Source of the DNA: Cryoendolithus antarcticus
Taxonomy: Eukaryota > Ascomycota > Dothideomycetes > Cladosporiales > Cladosporiaceae
Assembly (NCBI GenBank): GCA_002077065.1
Contig: NAJO01000011.1
Span: forward strand, 891,001 to 955,000
DNA: 64,000 bases
Direction of reading: 5' to 3'
This document shows, one piece after another, positions 47,387 to 56,880 of this stretch. The position numbers were made by a program, and so were the translations under genes. The notes under the pieces are model-generated. The model worked only from the letters and a program-made list of their open reading frames with translations. It did no database searches and was not told the DNA's origin. Numbering within the stretch: position 1 is the first letter of the stretch; the number at the start of each line of letters is the position of its first letter.

Positions 47387-47933
47387 TCACTGCCTCTTCG
47401 GCCCCGCAACATCCAGGCCCTCCAACCCCTCCATCGCATCCCCACCTCCCCTCTCCTCGTCCCCAACTTCCGCTCCTCCAGCGCCATACCTTGCACTGTA
47501 GCCTTCCTATGTCACTGATTAGCACAAGATCACTTAACCCATCAGTTTAGTTCCATGAGGAAACTTACCTGCTCCCACACCGCGGTCCGACTCCCCAACT
47601 TCACCCCCTCAGCCTTAGCCTCCTTCGCCGGTCTGACGGTTAGTACACGCCCGAAGAGCTCGGACTGGTCCATGTTATCTAGGGCTTCAGCGGCGTCTGA
47701 GGGATGGGCGAAGGTCAGAGTTGCGAAACCGCGGTGGGGGTCTGTTGAGGACTTCCTGGATGGCTGTGAGCACGAATTTGGAAGGGGAGGGGAGGGGGGA
47801 CGGACATTTCTGGTTTCGGGAGCGAGACTGAGGCGATTTCACCGAATGGGATGAAAGCTTCGTGGAGGACTTCTTCATTCACGTCGTTTGTGAGACCCGA
47901 GACGAAGAGGGATGGGTTTGCGTTTGTGGCCAT
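47387..47933 (-). CDS. RRM protein like the RNA-binding domain of cyclophilin E, three exons
   Basis: Exons 47933-47806, 47755-47569 and 47506-47387 give 144 aa. Introns are 50 nt (donor GTCCGT, weak; acceptor CCAG) and 62 nt (GTAAGT, CTAAT branch, ATAG). RNP2 is SLFVSGL at residues 8-14; after splicing, RNP1 is HRGFATLTF at about 49-57. LHEAFIPFGEIASVSLPK, DAAEALDNMDQSELFGRVLTV and the TAVWEQEGY tail match the RRM of cyclophilin-E-like proteins, but no isomerase domain follows. It may act in splicing; that is inferred from the family. ATG at 47933. It shares a 342-bp promoter region with SEC31, reading away. The first donor is the least certain part. Confidence 0.82.
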
Positions 47934-48275
47934 GATCGAGGTGTGTTCGGACTGCACCGTTCAGCGACCAAGATACTTTATGTTTTAGAATGTTAGCAAT
48001 TATCTGCTATCACATGCTGTCAGATGTGAAGTCGACCTATGTCGATGGCATTTTACATAGATCACAGTCAAGGAAGGGTCTCTTGGTCTTGGCGGCGCAA
48101 CGTACATTGTTTGGTGTTTCCCATGTCAGATTGTGGGTTCAGCGACTCGAGATTGGCCTTGTAGTCGCCACTTCCATCCCTCTCTTGTCTTCACTCGATC
48201 ATTCTAGCATAGCCCGCATGCCACCGTCCTGTCAGCGTACTTGGTCCCTTGTGCGATAACAATCACCTCACAATC
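47934..48275. promoter_or_regulatory. Bidirectional promoter of RRM gene and SEC31
   Basis: 342 bp separate the two start codons of divergent genes, so it must serve both. A CT-rich stretch at about 48168-48205 precedes SEC31, as is common before fungal start codons. No TATA box stands out. Confidence 0.5.
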
Positions 48276-51200
48276 ATGGTCCGCCTACGAGAAATCTCCC
48301 GCACGGCGGTCTTCGCTTGGTCGCCTGGTAGCGGCGCTCCGCTTCTTGTGACTGGTACACGTACCGGTGCAGTGAACGATGACTTCACAAGTGAGACCAA
48401 GATCGAGTTATGGGACCTTCAACTCGGCAGCCTCGAGGCCAACCCCGAGCTTACGCCTGTGGGATCTCTTACTACGGACTCGGGCTTCAACGATATAGCA
48501 TGGAGTCAGCCTACGGACGATCACCCGCTCGGTGTGATTGCTGGTGCCCTAGACAGTGGCGCTGTGGACTTGTGGGATGCTGCGAAGCTGAAGGAGGGAG
48601 GGAAGGGAGCACACGTTTCAAGGACGGAGAAGCATAGCGGTGCTGTGAAAGCGCTGCAGTTTAACCCATACAGGCATCAGCTACTGGCTTCTGTCGGCGC
48701 TAAAGGAGAGATCTTCATCTACGACTTGAACAACATGGCGAACCCTTTCCGGCTTGGAGGCACTGCAGCTAGGGCTGATGACATTGAGTGTCTGGACTGG
48801 AATAAGCAGGAGAAGACTGCGCATATTTTGGCCACGGGCAGCAGTGGAGGCTTCGTGACAGTGTGGGACGTGAAGCAGAAGAAGGACATCCTGACGTTGA
48901 ACAACCAGGGCAGGAAGGCTGTGAGTGCTGTTGCATGGGACCCGGAGGAGTCAACGAAGCTGGCGACTGCTACGCCCAATGATCAGGAGCCATTGATCTT
49001 CCTGTGGAGTCTGCGCAACTCGGGTGCACCGGAGCGGACACTCAAGGGCCATGAGCTGGGTGTGCTGGGTCTGTCGTGGTGTGTGCAGGATCCTGAATTA
49101 CTACTGTCATGCGGCAAGGACAACAAGACGATATGCTGGAACCCCAGAACAGGCGAGACGTACGGCGACTTCGCAGCAGGCTCGAACTGGGCGTTTCAGT
49201 CTACTTGGAACCCGCACAACCCCAACTTGATTGCAAGTGCATCCTTCGACGGCAAGATCCTGATCATGTCTTCGCAAAGCACAAATTCCAAACCCGAGGA
49301 GCAGGCTGCTGCGAACCAGGCAATGGACGAGTTGGACTTCTTCGCCAAGGCTCAGACGCAACCGCAGGGTATCTCATTTTCGATATCGAAGACGCCGAAG
49401 TGGTCTGCACGACCGAGCAGTGTATCGTTTGGCTTTGGTGGTAAGCTAGTACGAGTCAGCGCTGATGCATCTCGGAAGAGCAAAGTCAGCATTGAGACGT
49501 ACGCGGTGGAGACTTCGATTGGTGACGCTACAACTGCCTTCGAGGAGAAGCTGAAAGGTGGCGACTTGGCTGGCATTTGTGAGGCCAAAATCGAGACTGC
49601 AAAGACCGATGAGGAGAAGGCCGACTGGCAGGTTATTGAGACCTTGAACGCGGGCAAGTCACGGAAGAAGCTGAGAGAGTACCTGGGTTTCAAGGACGAT
49701 ACGGACGATGAGCTTGCAGAAGCGACTGGAAAGCTCGGCATCAATGGCGGCTCAAAAGGTGATACCAACGGTACTCAGGACGACGATGACTTTTTCGGCA
49801 GTGGAGCCGACGGCGACAGCTTCCTTGCTGATCTGGCAGCAACGAAAGGTGCCAAGACGAACAACCCATTCTCGATCTACAGCGGTGAGGAGTCCACCGC
49901 AGACAAGGGCATCACTCGCGCCCTCATGCTCGGGCAATTCGAGGCAGCGCTGGAGATCTGCCTGAAGGAAGATCGCATGTCCGATGCCTTCATGATCGCT
50001 GTGTGCGGAGGGCAGACCTGTATCGACAAAGCCCAGGCGGCATACTTGAAGAAGCAGGCCAAAGGACCGAACTACTTGCGACTGCTTGCGAGCATCGTCG
50101 GCAAGAACCTGTGGGATGTGGTACACAACGCTGATCTGTCTAGCTGGAAAGACGTCATGGCTACATTGTGCACGTACGCCGACAATAACGAGTTCCCGGA
50201 CCTCTGTGAGGCACTAGGTGATCGTCTGGAGGAGGCGTACCAGGCCGATGGCGAGAAGAGCACGAGGAAAGATGCATCGTTCTGCTACTTAGCAGGCTCG
50301 AAGCTTGAGAAGGTCGTCAATAACTGGGTGCAGGAGCTGCAAGAGCACGAGAAGTCTGCACTTGAGTCCAGTGAGGACGAGAATGACTTCGCCATTCATG
50401 CTCAAGCGCTGCAAAAGTTCATTGAGAAGGTGTCCGTGTTCAGGCAGGTTGCGAACTTCCAGGATGCTGAAAAGCAGGCTACCGCAGATTGGAAGCTGGC
50501 ACCGCTGTATCGTCTATATGCTGAGTATGCTGACATTCTGGCGGCACACGGCCAATTGGCGAGCGCCGAGCGATATCTGGATTTGCTGCCGAGCAAGTTC
50601 GATGGTGCTGAGAGCGCACAGAGCAGACTGAAGCATTCGACAAAGAAAGCTGCTGCTCCAGCTGCCGCACGTCAGCCTGCTTTGAACCAGCGTGTCAACA
50701 CACGAGCAGCACCTGCTGCCTCGGCCTTCTCACCCGCCAACCCGCTGATCAACTCGGCGACAAATGCTACGCCGATGAGCTCAGCATCACCGTATGCGCC
50801 CAGTGGCCTCTCCAACATTACACCAGCGAGTGCTGCATCGCCTTATGCACCAATTGGTGTCACACCAGCAACGCCCGCCTCTGCAGCACCGCGAGGTCCA
50901 TATGCGCCTCCTGCCAACAGCTATGCGCCATCTGGCTACAATGCGCAATCATTTAGTCAGCCTGCGCCACTTGGAGGCTACAACGCACCCCAGCAGGCGC
51001 CATTGCCACCTCCGCCTCGCAACAATTCATCATCTCCCATGCCGCCGCCTTCAGCAGTGAAAGGAACAGACTGGAACGACTTACCTCAAGGCTTCCTCAA
51101 GACGAGAGAACCCACATCTCGACGTGGCACACCAGCGCCTGTGGCAAACCCGTTTCCCAACTCGCAGCCACTGGCATCGCCTCCTCCACCAGGTGTAGCG

Positions 51201-52166
51201 CAATACGGTATGAACAAGCCTACACCACCTCTTCCTCCACCACCCAAGGCTGGCGAGATGACACCTCGCGTGCTGTCACCTCCTATACAGCCACCAATGC
51301 AAAGACCAGGCTCTGCAGCTGGCCGAGCTTATGCGCCTCCGCCATCAGCACAGCCATCAGCAGCGTTCCCAGCTCCTGCTCCACCTCCAGTGAACCGTGG
51401 CGCATCGCCATACCAGCCGCCTCCTTCGACCTCGCATGCTGCGCCAAGCAATCGATACGCACCTGCGCCGGGAACCATCCCGAGTCAGCCTCAAGGTGGC
51501 CCAGGTGGTCCGCGCAACGTAGCACCCAACCCATATGCTGCCCAGCCGCCAGCATCGAACCCTTATGCAGCCCAAGGCCAAAGCCCGACACCTTATGGCC
51601 AGCCGCAACAACCTCAACAACAGCAACAGCAAGGCCCTCCACCTCAGCGCACTGGCCCACCACCCCAAGGCCCTCCGCGAAGCACACCCAAACCGCAAAC
51701 CCCTGTCTCCGCGCCACCACCCCGAGCACAACCTCCACCAACTGCATCCTCCCAGCCACCTCCCTCCACTCAACCAAAACAGCCCCAATCCCCACCCTCC
51801 CGCCCACCCACCGCAACCCCCCGCTTCCCCCGCGGCGACCGCAGTCAGATCCTCCCTTCAGCCCGCCCAATTCTGGACCTCCTAACCCCCGAAATCGCGC
51901 GCATCAAATCCGTGGCACCGCAGGCTTTCAAGCCCCAAGTCGATGACATGGAGAAGCGGATTAACATCCTGTTTGATCATTTGAACAATGGGAATTTGCT
52001 TGGAGAGGCGACTGTGGGCAAGGTGGTGGAGATTAGTCGGGCTATTGCTTCGCGGGAGTGGGAACGCGCGCAAGGCTTGCTGGGTGAGGTGCCCGGGGAG
52101 GAGGGGGGAGTTTGGGTGGCGGGCGTGAAGAGGATGGTTAATATTGGGAAAGCTACGAAGGGGTAG
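48276..52166 (+). CDS. SEC31: SEC31, outer-coat subunit of COPII vesicles
   Basis: With Sec13 it forms the cage of COPII vesicles that leave the endoplasmic reticulum, and it stimulates Sar1 GTP hydrolysis. A single 1296-aa exon with ATG at 48276 (ATCATGG). Residues 1-330 are WD40 repeats (IELWDLQLG, SGAVDLWDAAKL, GEIFIYDLNNM, GFVTVWDVKQKKD, TICWNPRTGETYG, DGKILIMSSQ). Residues about 380-790 are the alpha-solenoid with the Sec13-interacting blade around 370-420. About 830-1185 is proline-rich with a poly-Gln/Pro run (about 1110-1130), the Sec23 and Sar1 contact region in yeast. The C-terminal helical domain is LDLLTPEIARIKSVAP through ISRAIASREWERAQGLLGEV. Length and order are as usual. Confidence 0.96.
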   Translation: MVRLREISRTAVFAWSPGSGAPLLVTGTRTGAVNDDFTSETKIELWDLQLGSLEANPELTPVGSLTTDSGFNDIAWSQPTDDHPLGVIAGALDSGAVDLWDAAKLKEGGKGAHVSRTEKHSGAVKALQFNPYRHQLLASVGAKGEIFIYDLNNMANPFRLGGTAARADDIECLDWNKQEKTAHILATGSSGGFVTVWDVKQKKDILTLNNQGRKAVSAVAWDPEESTKLATATPNDQEPLIFLWSLRNSGAPERTLKGHELGVLGLSWCVQDPELLLSCGKDNKTICWNPRTGETYGDFAAGSNWAFQSTWNPHNPNLIASASFDGKILIMSSQSTNSKPEEQAAANQAMDELDFFAKAQTQPQGISFSISKTPKWSARPSSVSFGFGGKLVRVSADASRKSKVSIETYAVETSIGDATTAFEEKLKGGDLAGICEAKIETAKTDEEKADWQVIETLNAGKSRKKLREYLGFKDDTDDELAEATGKLGINGGSKGDTNGTQDDDDFFGSGADGDSFLADLAATKGAKTNNPFSIYSGEESTADKGITRALMLGQFEAALEICLKEDRMSDAFMIAVCGGQTCIDKAQAAYLKKQAKGPNYLRLLASIVGKNLWDVVHNADLSSWKDVMATLCTYADNNEFPDLCEALGDRLEEAYQADGEKSTRKDASFCYLAGSKLEKVVNNWVQELQEHEKSALESSEDENDFAIHAQALQKFIEKVSVFRQVANFQDAEKQATADWKLAPLYRLYAEYADILAAHGQLASAERYLDLLPSKFDGAESAQSRLKHSTKKAAAPAAARQPALNQRVNTRAAPAASAFSPANPLINSATNATPMSSASPYAPSGLSNITPASAASPYAPIGVTPATPASAAPRGPYAPPANSYAPSGYNAQSFSQPAPLGGYNAPQQAPLPPPPRNNSSSPMPPPSAVKGTDWNDLPQGFLKTREPTSRRGTPAPVANPFPNSQPLASPPPPGVAQYGMNKPTPPLPPPPKAGEMTPRVLSPPIQPPMQRPGSAAGRAYAPPPSAQPSAAFPAPAPPPVNRGASPYQPPPSTSHAAPSNRYAPAPGTIPSQPQGGPGGPRNVAPNPYAAQPPASNPYAAQGQSPTPYGQPQQPQQQQQQGPPPQRTGPPPQGPPRSTPKPQTPVSAPPPRAQPPPTASSQPPPSTQPKQPQSPPSRPPTATPRFPRGDRSQILPSARPILDLLTPEIARIKSVAPQAFKPQVDDMEKRINILFDHLNNGNLLGEATVGKVVEISRAIASREWERAQGLLGEVPGEEGGVWVAGVKRMVNIGKATKG

Positions 52167-52289
52167 GGACAGAGCGGAGGCGTAGTGCGGAGAGGGGAGC
52201 GGGTTGTGGTAGGGTAGATGAGTGACGGCAGTAGAATCTTTTGTGACTGTCTCTCCATGCTCCAGTTTCTTCTACACTCACTCCCAGCC

Positions 52290-52355
52290 CTGGACGCTAG
52301 TCCCGATACGGTAGCGACGATGAGGTGTGAGACGTCCTGTATGACCTCGGGCTTG
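52290..52355 (+). repeat. 66-bp diverged direct repeat, copy A
   Basis: Aligns without gaps to 54092-54157, about 47 of 66 bases identical by hand count, with 15 of the 19 differences being transitions. Read in frame it gives LDASPDTVATMR, matching LDASPNAVATVR in copy B. It is therefore probably a decayed coding fragment. Confidence 0.7.
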
Positions 52356-52366
52356 GAACGCTGCAG

Positions 52367-53607
52367 CTAAACCTCCACTACTTCCAAATGCGCACCTAGA
52401 ATGTTTTCCGCGACTTCCCATGCCAAGACTTTTGTATGCGGCGCGTCCACGTAGTCGAGTCTAGTAACAAGCCTGTCGCGGTCCAAGGGGTCTCTCCCAC
52501 GTAGATCAATCCACATGTATATGCACTGCCTTTCGTAAAGGCAGCCAGTCCGCACATATCGCACAGGATCGACACTGGCGAATCATTAGCTAGAAGTCGC
52601 TGACATATCGCTGCGGCTCTTTCCCTTAGACATCTAAAGTCACAGTGGATAGACTGCACTTACACGATGTTGTGGGAGATGTTACATTGTAGTTCCCGCG
52701 TGATGTAAGTCTCTTGGTCGTCGAACAGTGTCCCACTCCATTGCTTCAGGCGTTGATCTTGAGTAAACCATGTTCGTACGAGGCTGAGCCAACCGCCGTT
52801 CGCATTCTTGCGCTCGAGAATGTGGTCTGTCAAGCTCAAGCCAACCCAGTATAAGATCGTAGGCAGGAGGACGGAGACGAATCCCGCTACTGGTAGCGGC
52901 GCGGCGCTGATCGCCGCGGTGCAAACGGCGGCAGCGACCGCACGGCAAAGGTTGTCGATGCTGAATTGCTCTTTCGCCTTTGCCATCTGCTCTTGCTGTG
53001 TCCTGACATCGCCGTCCATGCCAGCCATGCTAGCTTGAAGAGCGTACCACAAGGACTTGATCAGCGAATATGCAGCCGTAAATGAGCCCGCCACAGCAGC
53101 GCTCGAGCAGACAGCAGGACCTAGCTTCGTTATTGCCTGTAACAGCAAAGATGCCCGGGCCTCCAAGCTTTTCTTAATCACGGCCACCATCGCGACGCTG
53201 GTGCCCCCAGCTGTGGCAGCAAGGCAAACGTCGCCGACAAGGTTCTTCCATGCTTGAGGCCGATCTCGTTCTTCTGCGAGGACCACGAGGCTGAGACCGA
53301 CCACAAGTGCGCCAGAGGCAGCAAACAGTGCACCCCTGAGCATGCGTTGTCCGATTCGCGTTGGGGTCCCGGTGCTTGATCCAGCTTTGATCGGTTTAGA
53401 TGTCGTCTGACTGGCAGTCACGTACTTGCTCGATTGAACAACGCTTTGTGTCAGGATAGCCCGCACAGCTGGCGAGAAGCGATCGAGCCGGCCACCTCCC
53501 GCCTCGTTGCGTAAGTATTCGTTGGCCAATGATTGGCGCTCGCGGTTGAGCTCCTCTTGAGCCCGTTGGTTGAACGAGCGCAGGGTCTCGTCTTGACCGC
53601 TAGACAT
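52367..53607 (-). CDS. Unrecognised multi-spanning membrane protein, two exons
   Basis: Exon 1 (53607-52664) and exon 2 (52574-52367) join over an 89-nt intron (donor GTAAGT, branch GCTAAT, acceptor GCCAG) to 383 aa. This acceptor is the one that leads into the coding-like frame CIYMWIDLRGRDPLDRDRLV to the stop. The first 100 residues are polar and helical (TLRSFNQRAQEELNRERQSL). Four or five hydrophobic segments follow at about 105-280: LFAASGALVVGLSLVVLA, CLAATAGGTSVAMVAVI, AVCSSAAVAGSFTAAYSLI, AVAAAVCTAAISAAPLPVAG, FVSVLLPTILYWVGLSL. No family known to me. ATG at 53607 (MSSGQDETLR) is chosen; an open frame continues upstream without clear coding character. The gene lies between two copies of a diverged direct repeat. 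Confidence 0.6.
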
Positions 53608-53974
53608 GGCGTGGTGGAGTCGTGATCGAAGAGTGACAGAACCGGAAACAAGACTGCTGATCAAGTAGAGCGGGAAGGATGGAGAGATTGAGTTGGGGAG
53701 AAAGGGAAAATCAAAGAAAATGCCGGTGCTTACATTCGGAAACTGAAGATGCGGCTCCCCAAGATGAGGCAGCACACGCTAACAGTAGACCTGGCGAGGC
53801 AACCTCCATGCCAAGTGAGGCCAGAAAAATTGAGGCATCATGCACCTCATCAGGGGGACACCGCCGCAGCATTTGCAGCTCGCGTGTGGCTGCTCTTGCC
53901 GCTCGCGCGACTCAGGAATGACCACAGAGGCTATGTTGACGTCAGCATGTTTGCGCAGCTCTCACACTATGTGA

Positions 53975-54184
53975 GTGATAATCTGCTCTGGTGACGACTT
54001 GGAGCTCCGTTTGCCAGAGTCTACCGAAAAGGCGCCTGAGGAGGCGACACCAATCGAAACAAAAGAGGCCGTGTCTTTCTCACGAACCGTGCTGGACGCT
54101 AGTCCCAATGCGGTAGCGACAGTGAGGTACAAAGTAGGATCTGCGACTTCGGACTTGACGGTGTGGAGAAGTCAATTGAGATGA
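53975..54184 (+). pseudogene. Possible remnant of a duplicated gene
   Basis: A 69-codon frame, without a good start in context, reads an acidic segment (TEKAPEEATPIETKEAV) followed by VLDASPNAVATVRYKVGSATSDL. The second part recurs in diverged form at 52287-52365 with the same stop-side layout. This suggests two decayed copies of one coding segment. It could also be a small exon of an unseen gene. Confidence 0.3.
54092..54157 (+). repeat. 66-bp diverged direct repeat, copy B
   Basis: Second copy of the repeat at 52290-52355, same orientation, 1.8 kb away, with the membrane-protein gene between. The best-conserved part is the first 37 bases. Confidence 0.7.
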
Positions 54185-54309
54185 CTCGGCACAATTTGTT
54201 GCTGGGGTTGCCAGAGGCATCGTGCATATAATGTCAGTCTTTGAGGGCAGCACCACAAGTGATGTCTGTCGTGAATCGAGAAAGCGAGCATTCACTGTAA
54301 AGCGGCGTT

Positions 54310-54333
54310 ACCCGGAGGTCTGCCGTTAGCTTC
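54310..54333 (+). repeat. 24-bp direct repeat flanking the HET gene, left copy
   Basis: Matches 57278-57301 at 21 of 24 bases, same orientation, with a shared core GCCGTTAGCT. It lies about 620 bp before the HET start codon. Origin unknown. Confidence 0.5.
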
Positions 54334-54458
54334 AGCCGAGCCGCAGCCAGTCATAAGCATCAATCGCACTATCTCTAGCTCGGCTTCTTCTCGCAACGTC
54401 AGGTCCCCGACCATACTCTCCAGTGGACCGACTGTTCAGGCCTCCATCGTCGAGTGCA

Positions 54459-54644
54459 ATGGTGAAGTCCATTGCTCTGTCGGTTGTCGTGGGAGCCATG
54501 CTAGTCAGGAGGCAGGAAGTGTCTCACGCGTGCAGGTGCCCTGCACGTTGCGGCGCTGTGGTGGCTGAGCACATTGCAGCCTTAAGCACGGTGATGGCTC
54601 AGGAGACAACCTTACTTCCGAAGCATGTTCTTTCAACAGGCTAA
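54459..54644 (+). CDS. Candidate small secreted-type protein (61 aa), low confidence
   Basis: A short ATG frame starts with MVKSIALSVVVGAMLVRRQE, which looks like a signal peptide core, followed by a cysteine cluster CRCPARC and a neutral helix. Size and layout fit small secreted proteins, but three cysteines is an odd number and the hydrophobic core is short. No splice sites extend it convincingly. It may be chance. Confidence 0.2.
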   Translation: MVKSIALSVVVGAMLVRRQEVSHACRCPARCGAVVAEHIAALSTVMAQETTLLPKHVLSTG

Positions 54645-54951
54645 TCCAGGAGTACGACCGTTCAGACCATCGATACTGGACTACTGGAGACCGCACCCTA
54701 GGCTCGAGCCCTTCATGGAAAGGGCAATACCTCGTATCACTACAGCAGGCAAGCTCAAAGGCGCATCACCCATGATCCACACTTTCGGAGAAGTATAAAC
54801 GCCTTCTCTTCGTCTCTGCGGACGTGCTCTGTGGTCTGCAAAATCTTGACTCCGTCTGATCACTCCGAAAGACCTGGAATGAGATCGCTAGCACGGCTGA
54901 GGAGGGGCTAGTGTTCACAGATGCATTGCTCACACTACGGCCAATTGGTGG

Positions 54952-56880
54952 ATGATGGAGGACCCAACAGCAGTCTCGATCTTTCACCATGAGAAGTTTC
55001 CCGATGCCGCAACGCACATCCGACTTCTTGAGGTCCTTCAGGCACCCGAGGACGGGCAAATGGAGTGCAGGCTTTCTACCTGGCCGATCGCAATCGCTCC
55101 GTCATATACCGCGATCTCGTACACTTGGGGAGAACCGGCCGACACTACAGATATCGTTGTGAATTCCGCTCGGTTGACTGTGCGAAGTAACTGCGATTAC
55201 GTGCTTCGACAAGTGAGCTGGCAAGGGCCCTCATACCTTTGGGTCGATGCGATATGCATCGACCAGACGAACAACGAGGAGAAGAGCCACCAGGTTCGGA
55301 TGATGGGCGACATCTATGGGAATGCGAAGATCGTCCTCGCTTGTGTAGGCACTCACTCTGACGACAGCGAGCATCTTTGCGGCTTCCTTCGGGATCACCG
55401 ATTGGAACTGTCATACTTTGCAAGTCAAGTCTTTGGGTATGGCCTGAGGTCATTCTATCGGCCGCTCCCGTCGAAACGAGCCAGCCTGCGCAGACTTGCG
55501 CGCTCAACGAGATGGCGGCTCCGTCACTCTCCCGCGGTGCACAAGCGGACGCTCCTTGCGCTACTGGCAATGCTGAGGCGACCTTACTTCCAGCGCGCTT
55601 GGATAGCTCAGGAGCTCTACATGGCAGATGGACCTGTTCTATGTTGTGGGATTGATACATGCGATGTGACTGCGCTTTATGGTCTTCTACTGGTCAGTCG
55701 CCACGATGACACAAGTTGGGTGGGTGATCTAGATTCCGCACTTCGTAAGAGTATCCCTTGGTCTCGTACGCCGCGGCTTCGACGAATGTTCGCTGCAAGT
55801 AAAGATACATGCAATCTAGGACCTGCGCGCTTCGACTTGACTCACCTATACAGTATTGTAGCCCTCGTGGCCTGTGAAGATATGATGTCGACATTACTCG
55901 GTCTGTTGAAGGATGCAAGAGCACTACAGTGCGCAGACGCCCGCGACAAGATCTACGCCCTCCTGAGCATCATGGACTCCAGTACTGCGCAGCAGATTCG
56001 TGTTGACTATCGCCAGACGTGCTTTGAGTTGATCACAAATGTGCTTCCGGTAGTGCTACAAGATGTTGAGCTACATAGCGGGCCTACTGAAGCGGCGAAA
56101 CCTGCTCACACGTGTATGTACACCATCAGCTCAGCCATCAGGGTACAGTCCGACGACGAAAGCTATCTAGCCGCAATCGCAGCCCGCAGGCAGGCTCCAC
56201 ACAGATTGGCATCGACCGATGACGTTGAGAGCGGTGGACCGCGAGCACGCCTTGAAATGCGCGGTTGGGTGGGCTGCAGGCTAGAGCAAGGGCGGTTGGA
56301 GCGGACATGCGACCGGGTTGCAGATGGACTACACTCAGAACGGTCGCGGAACACTACGGTACACATCCTAGATGCAGGGAGAGACCTGCTTGCCATCACA
56401 TCAAATTCAATACGCCCCGGTGACTGGATCCTGTGCCCAGAGGGTGCGATCCGCGATACTTGGCCCGGCCTTGTACTGCGAGAAGTCCCTGATGAGTCCT
56501 TTGGGATCATCAGTGTCGTAGTGTTCAACCATCGAGTCACAAGAAATGACAATGCGGCGACCGTTTTCGATAGAGCGTGGGGAGAAGCCGAGATAGCGAC
56601 GTTCACTGTGCACTTCGACCTCGAGGATTTCTCGACAGTACATCACTTGTACCAGTCGTTCTTTGGGTATGAACGCCCAATGCTACAACTGCCTATGGGG
56701 TTAGACTCAGGGGTCCGCATGATCACAGGAATACCATGTACCAAGTTTGAGTCCTGGCCGTGGGCACTTGAGACACGCAGCGAGGACGAACTCGAGCAGT
56801 ACTTCAGCGTTGGCGTTTGCCACGGAGTGGACTCGTCTTATGTGGAAAAGGAGGCTGTGCCTCCAAGTGAGCAAGGTTAG
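54952..56880 (+). CDS. HET-domain protein (heterokaryon incompatibility type)
   Basis: A 642-aa intronless protein with an N-terminal HET domain, residues about 50-235. Its motifs are YTAISYTWGEP (block 1), YLWVDAICIDQTNNEEKSHQVRMMGDIYGNAKIVLACVG (block 2) and RRPYFQRAWIAQELYMA (block 3). In filamentous fungi HET domains trigger cell death on non-self recognition; the domain is TIR-like in fold. The rest (about 300-640) shows the common C-terminal region of stand-alone HET proteins, with ARDKIYALLSIMD and a later GDWILCPEGA segment, and no NACHT or repeat domain. ATG at 54952 or 54955. Flanked by short direct repeats and decayed fragments. Many HET proteins are not allorecognition genes, so the specific role is open. 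Confidence 0.92.
   Translation: MMEDPTAVSIFHHEKFPDAATHIRLLEVLQAPEDGQMECRLSTWPIAIAPSYTAISYTWGEPADTTDIVVNSARLTVRSNCDYVLRQVSWQGPSYLWVDAICIDQTNNEEKSHQVRMMGDIYGNAKIVLACVGTHSDDSEHLCGFLRDHRLELSYFASQVFGYGLRSFYRPLPSKRASLRRLARSTRWRLRHSPAVHKRTLLALLAMLRRPYFQRAWIAQELYMADGPVLCCGIDTCDVTALYGLLLVSRHDDTSWVGDLDSALRKSIPWSRTPRLRRMFAASKDTCNLGPARFDLTHLYSIVALVACEDMMSTLLGLLKDARALQCADARDKIYALLSIMDSSTAQQIRVDYRQTCFELITNVLPVVLQDVELHSGPTEAAKPAHTCMYTISSAIRVQSDDESYLAAIAARRQAPHRLASTDDVESGGPRARLEMRGWVGCRLEQGRLERTCDRVADGLHSERSRNTTVHILDAGRDLLAITSNSIRPGDWILCPEGAIRDTWPGLVLREVPDESFGIISVVVFNHRVTRNDNAATVFDRAWGEAEIATFTVHFDLEDFSTVHHLYQSFFGYERPMLQLPMGLDSGVRMITGIPCTKFESWPWALETRSEDELEQYFSVGVCHGVDSSYVEKEAVPPSEQG

Larger units (their letters stand above)
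53608..54951. other. Intergenic with decayed coding fragments
   Basis: 1.34 kb between the membrane-protein start and the HET gene start. It holds repeat copy B at 54092-54157 inside a plus-strand frame that ends at 54184, a short flanking repeat at 54310-54333, and a small candidate frame at 54459-54644. No full-length gene recognised. Confidence 0.5.

Noticed and set aside
51283..51870. 195-codon minus-strand frame
   Set aside because: Mirror of the proline/glutamine-rich region of SEC31.
53960..54160. Mobile element remnant between the membrane and HET genes
   Set aside because: No transposase, terminal inverted repeats or target duplication seen; only a diverged duplicated fragment can be supported.
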